DNA of 28,823 nt from Neisseria sicca 4320 (lineage in GTDB: Bacteria > Pseudomonadota > Gammaproteobacteria > Burkholderiales > Neisseriaceae): positions 1 to 28,823 of the forward strand of contig NZ_AEPF01000024.1 of NCBI RefSeq assembly GCF_000193735.1. Reading direction: 5' to 3'. The notes under the pieces were generated by a model. That model was not told where the DNA came from. It was given only the letters and a program-made list of their open reading frames with translations, and ran no database searches. How positions within the stretch are numbered: position 1 is the first letter of the stretch; the number at the start of each line of letters is the position of its first letter. Positions 14,938 to 22,128 of this stretch are shown one piece after another. Position numbers and translations under genes: made by a program.

Positions 14938-15687
14938 ATGGCGAAACGCAACGATATTTTGGCGTGGTGCGACGTAGTGTTGCAGGTCGGAATGTTTAAG
15001 GACTATGCGCCCAACGGTTTGCAGGTCGAGGGCAGGGCGGAAGTCGGCAAAATAGCGACATCGGTAACGGCAAGCAAAGCGGCGGTTGATTTCGCTGCGG
15101 AGCAGGGCGCGGATATGCTTTTGGTGCATCACGGAATGTTTTGGAAAAGCGAACCGGTAACGATTACAGGCTGGAAAAAAGCGCGCATCGAAACATTATT
15201 GCAACACCAAATCAATATGGCGGGCTACCACCTGCCGCTGGATGCACACCCTGTGTTGGGCAACAACGCGCAGCTTGCCGATAAGTTGGGTTGGGAAGTC
15301 GAAAGGCAGTTCGGCGAACAGAACCTGTTGAATATAGGTCGTCTGAAAAAGCCGCAGACTTTGGCTGAATGGTTGCAACACATTGCTGCAACGCTGGGGC
15401 GGCAGCCCGTAGCCGTCGGCGATATGTCGCGCGAAATCAAACGCATCGCATGGTGTACCGGCGGAGCGCAGGGATTTTTTCAGACGACCATAGACGAAGG
15501 CGTCGATGCCTATCTGACCGGAGAAATCTCGGAAGCGCAGTTTCATCTTGCCAATGAAACAGGCGTTGCCTTTGTCAGCGCGGGACACCATGCGACGGAG
15601 CGTTACGGTATCCGTGCTTTAGGCGAGGCTGTAGCCCGGCTTTTCGAGTTGGAAATCTGTCATTTCGACGAAGATAATCCCGCCTAA
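14938..15687 (+). CDS. Nif3/YbgI-like dinuclear metal centre protein
   Basis: Member of the conserved Nif3/DUF34 family, which forms hexameric rings with a two-metal site; the cellular role is unsettled although it is often labelled GTP cyclohydrolase 1 type 2. The 249-residue product has the family's metal-site motifs: LLVHHGMFWK (HH near residue 64), YHLPLDAHP (H and D ligands), GEISEAQFHLA and AGHHATERYG near the C-terminus. The ATG at 14938 is chosen for its AAAGGA ribosome-binding site; a longer in-frame start at 14902 lacks one. Two DUS-like stretches inside the gene (15336-15347 exact, one mismatch near 15477) encode GRLKK and FFQTT. It precedes petA by about 120 bases on the same strand. 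Confidence 0.88.
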   Translation: MAKRNDILAWCDVVLQVGMFKDYAPNGLQVEGRAEVGKIATSVTASKAAVDFAAEQGADMLLVHHGMFWKSEPVTITGWKKARIETLLQHQINMAGYHLPLDAHPVLGNNAQLADKLGWEVERQFGEQNLLNIGRLKKPQTLAEWLQHIAATLGRQPVAVGDMSREIKRIAWCTGGAQGFFQTTIDEGVDAYLTGEISEAQFHLANETGVAFVSAGHHATERYGIRALGEAVARLFELEICHFDEDNPA

Positions 15688-15732
15688 GCCTTGATAATCG
15701 TCATGAAAATTTACCTTAATTTAAATAATGCT

Positions 15733-15760
15733 TTGAGTATCACGGCAAACTAGGTAGAAT
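15733..15760 (+). promoter_or_regulatory. Possible promoter of petABC
   Basis: TTGAGT (15733-15738) and TAGAAT (15755-15760) are spaced by 16 bases, about 50 bases upstream of the petA ATG. They match sigma-70 hexamers at four and five of six positions. The assignment is by pattern only. Confidence 0.4.
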
Positions 15761-15809
15761 TACATCGTTTAATGGCTCGGTATTCCCAAAATTTTAGGAC
15801 GACTGAATA

Positions 15810-16391
15810 ATGGATAATCAAGAAATCAATAGCGGTCGCCGCCGCTTTCTGACGCTGGCTACATGCGGCGCGGGCGGTGTGGCGGCTTTGGGCGTAGCTA
15901 CGCCTTTCGTGGCAAGCTTTTTCCCGTCGGAAAAAGCCAAGGCCGCAGGTGCTCCCGTCGAAATCGATGTCAGCAAAATCGAATCCGGACAAATGTTGAC
16001 TGCCGAATGGCAGGGTAAGCCGATTTGGGTGGTTAATCGTACCGATCAGCAGCTCAAAGACCTGAAAAGTTTGAACGGCGTGGTTGCCGATCCCGACTCC
16101 AAAGCGGATCAACAGCCCGAATATGCCAAAAACGAGACCCGTTCGATTAAGCCGAACATTCTCGTAGCCATCGGTATTTGTACCCACTTGGGCTGCTCGC
16201 CGACCTACCGTCCCGACGTTGCCCCTGCGGATTTGGGTGCAGACTGGAAAGGCGGTTTCTTCTGCCCGTGCCACGGTTCGAAATTCGACATGGCAGGCCG
16301 CGTATATAAAGGTGTTCCTGCACCGACCAACCTGGTTGTTCCGCCCTACAAATATCTGAGCGATACGACAGTCTTGGTAGGCGAAGACTAA
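15810..16391 (+). CDS. petA: Ubiquinol-cytochrome c reductase Rieske iron-sulfur subunit
   Basis: Subunit of respiratory complex III that passes one electron from ubiquinol to cytochrome c1 through a 2Fe-2S cluster on the periplasmic side. The 193-residue product begins with a twin-arginine-type membrane anchor (SGRRRFLTLATCGAGGVAAL). The cluster motifs are CTHLGC (C124, H126, C129) and CPCHGS (C152, C154, H155), with two additional cysteine positions as expected for the loop disulfide (C129, C154). An AGGA lies about ten bases upstream of the ATG. It is the first gene of petABC; petB follows after 18 bases. Confidence 0.97.
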   Translation: MDNQEINSGRRRFLTLATCGAGGVAALGVATPFVASFFPSEKAKAAGAPVEIDVSKIESGQMLTAEWQGKPIWVVNRTDQQLKDLKSLNGVVADPDSKADQQPEYAKNETRSIKPNILVAIGICTHLGCSPTYRPDVAPADLGADWKGGFFCPCHGSKFDMAGRVYKGVPAPTNLVVPPYKYLSDTTVLVGED

Positions 16392-16409
16392 AAATAAGGA
16401 ACGATAATT

Positions 16410-17759
16410 ATGGCAAACCAAACCAATAACAAAGCAAAAGCATTGTTAGACTGGACGGACGCTCGTTTCCCCCTGTCTAAAATGTGGAATGAGCATTTGG
16501 CTCAATACTACGCGCCGAAGAACTTCAACTTCTGGTACTACTTCGGCTCTTTGGCTCTGCTCGTCCTTGTGATTCAAATCGTCAGCGGTATCTTCCTGAC
16601 CATGAACTACAAACCGGACGGCAACCTGAATGCCTATCACCTGCCTGCTGCCTTTACCGCAGTAGAGTACATTATGCGCGACGTGTCCGGTGGCTGGATT
16701 ATCCGCTACATGCACTCTACCGGCGCATCTTTCTTCTTCATCGTCGTATACCTGCACATGTTCCGCGGTTTGATTTATGGTTCGTACAAAAAACCGCGCG
16801 AATTGGTGTGGATTTTCGGTTCCCTGATTTTCTTGGCATTGATGGCCGAAGCCTTTATGGGCTATCTGCTGCCTTGGGGACAAATGTCCTTCTGGGGCGC
16901 ACAGGTGATTATTAACCTGTTCTCCGCCATCCCTGTCATCGGTCCTGATTTATCCACTTGGATTCGCGGCGACTTCAACGTTTCCGACGTTACCCTGAAC
17001 CGCTTCTTCGCCCTGCACGTTATCGCCGTGCCGATAGTGTTGCTCGGTTTGGTCGTGGCGCACATCATCGCCTTGCACGAAGTCGGCTCAAATAACCCCG
17101 ACGGCGTGGAAATCAAGAAACTCAAAGATGAAAACGGCGTTCCGCTCGACGGCATTCCTTTCCATCCGTACTACACCGTCAAAGACATCTTGGGCGTTGT
17201 CGTATTCTTAATTGTTTTCTGCTCCGTATTGTTCTTCGCTCCTGAAGGCGGCGGCTACTTCCTTGAAGCCCCGAACTTTGACGCGGCAAACGCGCTGAAA
17301 ACACCGCCGCACATTGCGCCGGTATGGTACTTCACCCCGTTCTACGCTATTTTGCGTGCGATTCCTTCATTCCTCGGTACTCAGGTTTGGGGTGTAATCG
17401 GTATGGGTGCGGCAGTTGTCCTGATTGCCCTGTTGCCTTGGTTGGATAAAGGTGAAGTGAAATCCGTCCGCTATCGTGGTCCAATCTTCAAAACAGCGTT
17501 GGTTCTGTTCATCATTGCCTTTATCGGTTTGGGGATTTTGGGTGCAATGGTGGCAACCGATACCCGTACTTTGGTTGCGCGCATCCTGTCCTTCGTCTAT
17601 TTTGCATTCTTCCTGGGTATGCCGTTCTATACCAAACTGGATACAGACAAACCGGTTCCGGAACGAGTAACCATGAGCACCACTAAACAAAAAATCATGT
17701 TCTTTGTTTATGTCGGTATTGCCGCAGTAGGTGCTTACCTGTTTGCAACCATTATCTGA
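16410..17759 (+). CDS. petB: Ubiquinol-cytochrome c reductase cytochrome b subunit
   Basis: Inner-membrane core of complex III, holding two b hemes and the quinol oxidation and quinone reduction sites. The 449-residue product has eight or more transmembrane helices and paired heme-ligand histidines (in YMHSTGASFFFIVVYLHMFRG and FFALHVIAVPIVLLGLVVAHI, each part). The Qo-site motif usually written PEWY reads PVWY here (residues 304-307), a variant known in some beta- and gammaproteobacteria. An AAGGA ribosome-binding site precedes the ATG. The TGA stop shares its last base with a possible petC ATG at 17759. Confidence 0.97.
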   Translation: MANQTNNKAKALLDWTDARFPLSKMWNEHLAQYYAPKNFNFWYYFGSLALLVLVIQIVSGIFLTMNYKPDGNLNAYHLPAAFTAVEYIMRDVSGGWIIRYMHSTGASFFFIVVYLHMFRGLIYGSYKKPRELVWIFGSLIFLALMAEAFMGYLLPWGQMSFWGAQVIINLFSAIPVIGPDLSTWIRGDFNVSDVTLNRFFALHVIAVPIVLLGLVVAHIIALHEVGSNNPDGVEIKKLKDENGVPLDGIPFHPYYTVKDILGVVVFLIVFCSVLFFAPEGGGYFLEAPNFDAANALKTPPHIAPVWYFTPFYAILRAIPSFLGTQVWGVIGMGAAVVLIALLPWLDKGEVKSVRYRGPIFKTALVLFIIAFIGLGILGAMVATDTRTLVARILSFVYFAFFLGMPFYTKLDTDKPVPERVTMSTTKQKIMFFVYVGIAAVGAYLFATII

Positions 17760-17773
17760 TGAGGGCAGCGAAA

Positions 17774-18559
17774 ATGAAACATACCCTGAAAAACTGGTTT
17801 GCTGCCTTGTTACTGGCAGTGCCTATGAGTGCCGCCGTCGCCAGCGGTGGCGGACACTACGAAAAAGTTGAGATTGACCTGCGCGACCAAGTCAGCTTGC
17901 AGCACGGTGCTCAAATTTTCACCAACTACTGCTTATCCTGCCACTCGGCAAGCGGTATGCGTTTCAATCGTCTGAAAGACATCGGTTTGACTGATGAAGA
18001 AATCAAGAAAAACCTGATGTTCACGACGGATAATGTCGGTGATGTTATGCTGGCGGCGATGAATCCTAAAGATGCTGCCAAATGGTTTGGTGCGGCTCCG
18101 CCGGATCTGACACTGATTGCCCGTTCCAAAGGCGCGGATTATCTGTATGCCTATATGCGCGGCTTCTATAAAGACCCGACCCGTCCGAGCGGCTGGAACA
18201 ACGTCGTATTCGATAAAGTCGGTATGCCTCATCCCTTGTGGGAGCAACAAGGCGTTCAAGCGGTTGAGTTGGATGCCAAAGGTCAACCGGTTATGGTTAA
18301 AGACGAGCATGGCGAATTGAAACCCAAGCTTTATTGGGAATCTACCGGTGTACACAGCCGTCGTTTGCCAAACGGCAAAGTCATCCAAACAGAGTACGAT
18401 AATTATGTACGCGATTTGGTGAACTATTTGGTTTACATGGGCGAGCCGGCGCAGCTTCAGCGTAAACGTACCGGTTATATCGTGTTGATGTTCTTGTTTG
18501 CAGTGATGCTGCCTCTGGCATACTTCCTGAAAAAAGAATATTGGAAAGACGTGCATTAA
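17774..18559 (+). CDS. petC: Cytochrome c1 of complex III
   Basis: Periplasm-facing c-type cytochrome of complex III that accepts electrons from the Rieske protein and passes them to soluble cytochromes c. From the ATG at 17774 the product is 261 residues. It has a Sec signal peptide (WFAALLLAVPMSAAVA), the heme-attachment motif CLSCH (C53, C56, H57), a likely axial methionine in KVGMPHPLW, and a C-terminal transmembrane anchor (GYIVLMFLFAVMLPLAYFL). An upstream ATG at 17759 overlaps the petB stop. The 17774 start is preferred because GAGGG sits at 17761-17765 at proper spacing and it yields a standard signal peptide. Either start gives the same mature protein. Confidence 0.95.
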   Translation: MKHTLKNWFAALLLAVPMSAAVASGGGHYEKVEIDLRDQVSLQHGAQIFTNYCLSCHSASGMRFNRLKDIGLTDEEIKKNLMFTTDNVGDVMLAAMNPKDAAKWFGAAPPDLTLIARSKGADYLYAYMRGFYKDPTRPSGWNNVVFDKVGMPHPLWEQQGVQAVELDAKGQPVMVKDEHGELKPKLYWESTGVHSRRLPNGKVIQTEYDNYVRDLVNYLVYMGEPAQLQRKRTGYIVLMFLFAVMLPLAYFLKKEYWKDVH

Positions 18560-18570
18560 GTCTGGTAATA

Positions 18571-18605
18571 AAAAAAGGCAAACTCAATCGGGTTTGCCTT
18601 TTTTT
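18571..18605 (+). terminator. Terminator of petABC
   Basis: GGCAAAC (18577-18583) pairs with GTTTGCC (18592-18598). The stem is preceded by six or more A and followed by seven T, giving a classical factor-independent terminator 12 bases past the petC stop. Confidence 0.93.
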
Positions 18606-18775
18606 ATGATTAAAGAATTAATAGTTTGGACTTCGCACATTTCGGATAATTTCAGACGACCTTTCGACCTTTACCGTGTGGCAGTGATGATTAGCTGGCA
18701 GTAAATGGTAGCTGATAATGTTTTTTTAATGTTTGTTTAAGCTGACCATAGAACCTAAATTAAGTATTCAAGCAA

Positions 18776-19543
18776 TCATCTGTACGGCTCGTCTGATTCG
18801 GGTTTGGCACACACATTACAATCACGATTGTGCGTGAAGAGGAATTCTTGCCATTTGCCGGTCAGCGCGTTGTAAGTTTTCAGTTTGCCGTGTGCCGGTT
18901 CGCCTGCGCCGGTGAGTATTTTAAGGGCTTCTGCGGCTTGGGTCGCGCCGATGATGCCGACCAACGGAGAAAATACGCCGAAAAGGGCGCAGGCGCCGTC
19001 GTCGGCGGTATCTCCGTCAAACAGGCAGGCGTAGCAAGGGCTGTCAGGCAAATCGGGACGGTACACGGCAATTTGTCCTTCAAAACGCACGGCAGCGCCG
19101 GAAACCAGCGGGGTATGGGTGGCGACGGCAGCGCGGTTAATGGCTTGGCGGGTGGGGTAGTTGTCAGTGCAGTCGAGGACGATGTCGGCGGTATGCATGA
19201 GTTCGGTCAGGCGGGTTTCGTCCAGCTTTTCGGTCAGTGCGGTAATGTCGCACGCGCTGTTGACGGCTTTCAGACGACCTGCCATCACTTGCGCTTTGGC
19301 TTGTCCGATGTCGGCTTCGGTGAAGGTGGTTTGGCGTTGGAGGTTGGTATCGTCTATGGCGTCGTGGTCGGCGATGATGAGTTTGCCAACGCCTGATGCG
19401 GCAAGATACGGGAGTGCTGCCGCGCCCAGCCCACCGCAGCCGACGACGAGGACGCGGGCAGCAAGGATTTTTTCCTGTCCTTCGATACCGATTTCGTCGA
19501 GAAGGATGTGGCGGCTGTAACGGAGCAGTTGGTGGTCGTTCAT
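18776..19543 (-). CDS. moeB: MoeB/ThiF-family sulfur-carrier adenylyltransferase
   Basis: E1-like cytoplasmic enzyme that adenylates the C-terminal glycine of a ubiquitin-like sulfur carrier (MoaD for molybdopterin, or ThiS for thiamine). The 255-residue product has the N-terminal RYSRHILLDEIGIEGQEKIL, the nucleotide-binding GCGGLG (35-40), the arginine-rich NLQRQTTFTEADIG segment, DCTDNYPTRQAIN, and two CxxC zinc pairs (CYAC and, near the end, CNVC). MoeB and ThiF cannot be separated by these motifs; HesA/MoeB-like naming is conventional. No carrier or molybdopterin gene is adjacent. An exact DUS lies inside (19269-19280) and another just upstream (19548-19559). Confidence 0.88.
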   Translation of the reverse strand: MNDHQLLRYSRHILLDEIGIEGQEKILAARVLVVGCGGLGAAALPYLAASGVGKLIIADHDAIDDTNLQRQTTFTEADIGQAKAQVMAGRLKAVNSACDITALTEKLDETRLTELMHTADIVLDCTDNYPTRQAINRAAVATHTPLVSGAAVRFEGQIAVYRPDLPDSPCYACLFDGDTADDGACALFGVFSPLVGIIGATQAAEALKILTGAGEPAHGKLKTYNALTGKWQEFLFTHNRDCNVCAKPESDEPYR

Positions 19544-19775
19544 GATGAGGTCGTCTGAAAAGGGTTGTATCGGGGAATTTTATAGCAAATGGGATTTGGA
19601 AAGATACAGTAGATTTGTGCGGAACGCAGATTCCTATTAATGGGATTCTATGCCGGCAAACTTTGTTTTCATCAAGAATGGTTATTATTCGAATAAATAT
19701 TGTCTCTTTTTGTAGTAAATGTTATCGTTAGCACGATTTTCGGTTTGTGTCAGAATTTTATTAAAGTGTTGCCTG

Positions 19776-19814
19776 ATTTATTTTCAGAATTTATTTTCAG
19801 AATTTATTTTCAGA
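19776..19814 (+). repeat. Three perfect 13-base direct repeats
   Basis: ATTTATTTTCAGA occurs three times head to tail (19776-19788, 19789-19801, 19802-19814). The last copy runs into an exact DUS (19809-19820), suggesting slippage duplication of a DUS flank. Copy number could vary between strains and change spacing upstream of the permease genes. Confidence 0.9.
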
Positions 19815-19914
19815 CGACCTTGATTGCCATAGCAGCAATTTTGTCCTTTGCCATATCCTGAAACGATGGGGTATTTAGGATGAGATTGTTTTAAAAGACG
19901 CCGAAATTCAAAGT

Positions 19915-19937
19915 GTCCTCTTATGCTGTAAGAGGAC
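19915..19937 (+). promoter_or_regulatory. Perfect hairpin covering a ribosome-binding site
   Basis: GTCCTCTTA (19915-19923) and TAAGAGGAC (19929-19937) form nine perfect pairs around the loop TGCTG. The right arm contains AAGAGGA, a good ribosome-binding site five bases before the ATG at 19942 that is in frame with the permease gene. The structure could hide the site in mRNA, or the DNA palindrome could be an operator. Confidence 0.55.
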
Positions 19938-20001
19938 GAAGATGCATTACATTGCCGAACATGGCTGTTGCCGTGTTTTAAATATTTCACATTTTTCCCT
20001 T

Positions 20002-20976
20002 ATGTCCGTCAAACCTTTATCTTTAAATTTAATCAACTGCTTTGTGCTGGCGGTGTTTTTTGTCGTCAGTCTGTCGGTGGGCGTCGGCGATTTCCGCTGG
20101 GCGGATGTGTTTCGCTGGACTTTGTCTGACAGCACGGAATTGATGCTGGTCAGCCGCCTGCCGCGCACGTTTGCGATTGTGCTGACGGGGGCGTCGATGG
20201 CGGTGGCGGGGATGATTATGCAGATTTTGATGCGTAACCGTTTTGTCGAGCCGTCTATGGTGGGCGCAAGTCAGAGTGCGGCGTTGGGTGTGTTGGTGAT
20301 GACGCTGGTGTTTCCGGCTGCGGGATTGACGGCGAAAATGTCGGTGGCGGCTGCGGCGGCGTTGGCGGGGATGTTGGTGTTTATGATGCTGATACGCCGT
20401 TTGCCGCCGACGGCACAGTTGATGGTGCCGCTGGTGGGGATTATTTTCGGCGGCGTAATCGAGGCGGTGGCGACGTTTATCGCGTATGAGTTTGAGATGA
20501 TGCAGATGTTGAGCGTGTGGCAGCAGGGCGATTTTTCGGGCGTGCTGTTGGGGCGTTACGAATTGCTGTGGCTGACGGGCGGCTTGGCGTTGGCGGCGTA
20601 TTTGATTGCCGATCAGCTGACGATTTTGGGCTTGGGCGAGACGGTGAGCGTGAATTTGGGTCTGAACCGGACGGCGGTGTTGTGGGTAGGTTTGGTGATT
20701 GTCGCGCTGATTACGTCGCTGGTGTTGGTAACGGTCGGCAATATTCCGTTTATCGGGCTGGTCGTGCCGAACATCATCAGCCGCCTGATGGGCGACAAGC
20801 TGCGCCAAAGCCTGCCTGCGGTGGCTTTGCTTGGCGCATCGCTGGTGCTTTTGTGCGATATTTTGGGACGCGTGATTGTGTTCCCGTTTGAGATTCCGGT
20901 TTCAACCGTGTTCGGTGTGTTGGGTACGGTGTTGTTCTTGTGGATTTTGTTGAGGAAGCCTGCCCATGTTGTCTGA
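20002..20976 (+). CDS. Ferric-siderophore ABC transporter permease 1 (FetC/CeuB-like)
   Basis: Inner-membrane FecCD-family permease for an iron chelate, acting with the downstream permease as a heterodimer. From the ATG at 20002 it has 324 residues and about nine hydrophobic segments. Landmarks include SRLPRTFAIVLTGASMAVAGMIMQ, MRNRFVEPSMVGASQSAALG and GNIPFIGLVVPNIISRLMGD (coupling loop). It resembles the FatD/CeuB branch (catecholate siderophores) more than heme permeases; this is from memory of family sequences. A longer in-frame start at 19942 has a better ribosome-binding site and would add 20 residues (MHYIAEHGCCRVL...). I keep 20002 because the first membrane helix then begins at the usual place, but the start is unresolved. 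The 3' end overlaps the next gene by 11 bases. Confidence 0.88.
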   Translation: MSVKPLSLNLINCFVLAVFFVVSLSVGVGDFRWADVFRWTLSDSTELMLVSRLPRTFAIVLTGASMAVAGMIMQILMRNRFVEPSMVGASQSAALGVLVMTLVFPAAGLTAKMSVAAAAALAGMLVFMMLIRRLPPTAQLMVPLVGIIFGGVIEAVATFIAYEFEMMQMLSVWQQGDFSGVLLGRYELLWLTGGLALAAYLIADQLTILGLGETVSVNLGLNRTAVLWVGLVIVALITSLVLVTVGNIPFIGLVVPNIISRLMGDKLRQSLPAVALLGASLVLLCDILGRVIVFPFEIPVSTVFGVLGTVLFLWILLRKPAHVV

Positions 20977-21964
20977 AAACAAGCGTAGTGCGCTTCGCCC
21001 GAACAAGGTTGCGTTTATGCAGGGTTCTTCCCGTCCGCTGTGGGTGGCGTTCGTCTTGCTGTTGGCGTGTTGTACGCTATTCCTGACTTTGAACATACAA
21101 GGCGATTGGGATTTTGTGTTGCAACTTCGGTTGACCAAGCTGGCGGCTTTGCTGTTGGTGGCGTACGCGGTCGGGGTTTCGACCCAGCTTTTCCAAACGC
21201 TGACGAACAATCCGATCCTTACGCCTTCGATTTTGGGCTTCGACTCGCTTTATGTGTTTTTGCAAACGCTTTTGCTGTTTGCCTTGGGCGGGGTGGGCTA
21301 TACGTCGCTGCCGCTGACGGGCAAGTTCGGCTTTGAACTGGTGATGATGATGGGCGGCTCGCTGCTTTTGTTTTACACGCTCATACGGCAGGGCGGACGC
21401 GATTTGTCGCGTATGATTTTAATCGGCGTGATTTTCGGGATTTTGTTCCGCAGCCTCTCTTCGCTGCTGACGCGCATGATTGATCCAGAAGAATTTACGG
21501 CGGCGCAGGCGAATATGTTTGCGAACTTCAATACGGTCCACAGCGAGCTTTTGGGCGTAGGCGCACTGATTCTGCTGGCGAGCGCGGTGGCGGTTTGGCG
21601 CGAACGGCACCGTCTGGACGTCCATCTTTTGGGGCGCGACCAAACGATTAACTTGGGCATCAACTACACGCGCAATACCTTGTGGCTGCTGCTTTGGGTT
21701 GCCGCGCTCGTGGCGACGGCGACGGCGGTGGTCGGACCGGTCAGCTTCTTCGGCCTGCTGGCTGCCGCGCTTGCCAACCATTTTGCCCCGAGCGTGCGTC
21801 ATAGTGTGCGGCTGCCGATGACGGTTTGCGTCGGCGGCATCCTGCTAGTCGGCGGGCAAACCGTGTTCGAACACCTGCTCGGCATGAAGGCGGTGTTGAG
21901 CGTAGTGGTTGAATTTGCCGGCGGGCTGGTGTTTTTGTATTTGGTGTTGAAGCGCAAGCGATAG
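20966..21964 (+). CDS. Ferric-siderophore ABC transporter permease 2 (FetD/CeuC-like)
   Basis: Second permease subunit of the same importer. The 332-residue protein is strongly hydrophobic. Family landmarks include RLTKLAALLLVAYAVGVSTQLFQ, TNNPILTPSILGFDSLYVFLQ and VGPVSFFGLLAAALANHFAP. The NPILTPSILGFD motif is the typical second-permease variant of the FatC/CeuC group. Its ATG overlaps the end of the first permease gene by 11 bases, indicating coupled translation. The expected ATPase is not next; it appears 2.8 kb downstream after two other genes. No substrate-binding protein or TonB-dependent receptor gene is present in the window for this system. Confidence 0.9.
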   Translation: MLSENKRSALRPNKVAFMQGSSRPLWVAFVLLLACCTLFLTLNIQGDWDFVLQLRLTKLAALLLVAYAVGVSTQLFQTLTNNPILTPSILGFDSLYVFLQTLLLFALGGVGYTSLPLTGKFGFELVMMMGGSLLLFYTLIRQGGRDLSRMILIGVIFGILFRSLSSLLTRMIDPEEFTAAQANMFANFNTVHSELLGVGALILLASAVAVWRERHRLDVHLLGRDQTINLGINYTRNTLWLLLWVAALVATATAVVGPVSFFGLLAAALANHFAPSVRHSVRLPMTVCVGGILLVGGQTVFEHLLGMKAVLSVVVEFAGGLVFLYLVLKRKR

Positions 21965-22082
21965 GTCGTCTGAAAACTTTTTGAGCCTGAATGCGAATGG
22001 CGTAACCCACTATTTCCAAACGGTATATTTTGTTTTCCACGCCCTTGGATTTGACGGCGTGAATGAAACTAAATATCGAGTT

Positions 22083-22128
22083 TTTACTCATAATAGGCAT
22101 CACTATCAAGGTGCGTACTATGAGTAAA
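22083..22128 (+). promoter_or_regulatory. Inverted repeat covering the acyltransferase start codon
   Basis: TTTACTCATA (22083-22092) is the perfect complement of TATGAGTAAA (22119-22128), which contains the ATG at 22120. The 26-base loop holds the putative ribosome-binding site AAGGTG (22109-22113 region). In mRNA this would pair the start codon. Effect on translation is inference. Confidence 0.5.

Larger units (their letters stand above)
19544..19941. other. Divergent control region of moeB and the siderophore permease genes
   Basis: About 400 bases without a gene. It contains, in order: a DUS (19548-19559); a perfect palindrome TTATTCGAATAA (19685-19696); a weak promoter-like pair TTGTCT (19700-19705) and TATCGT (19723-19728) with 17-base spacing; three 13-base direct repeats (19776-19814); a DUS (19809-19820); and a 23-base hairpin (19915-19937). 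Local base composition is clearly AT-richer than the flanking genes. No good Fur box was recognised. Confidence 0.6.
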
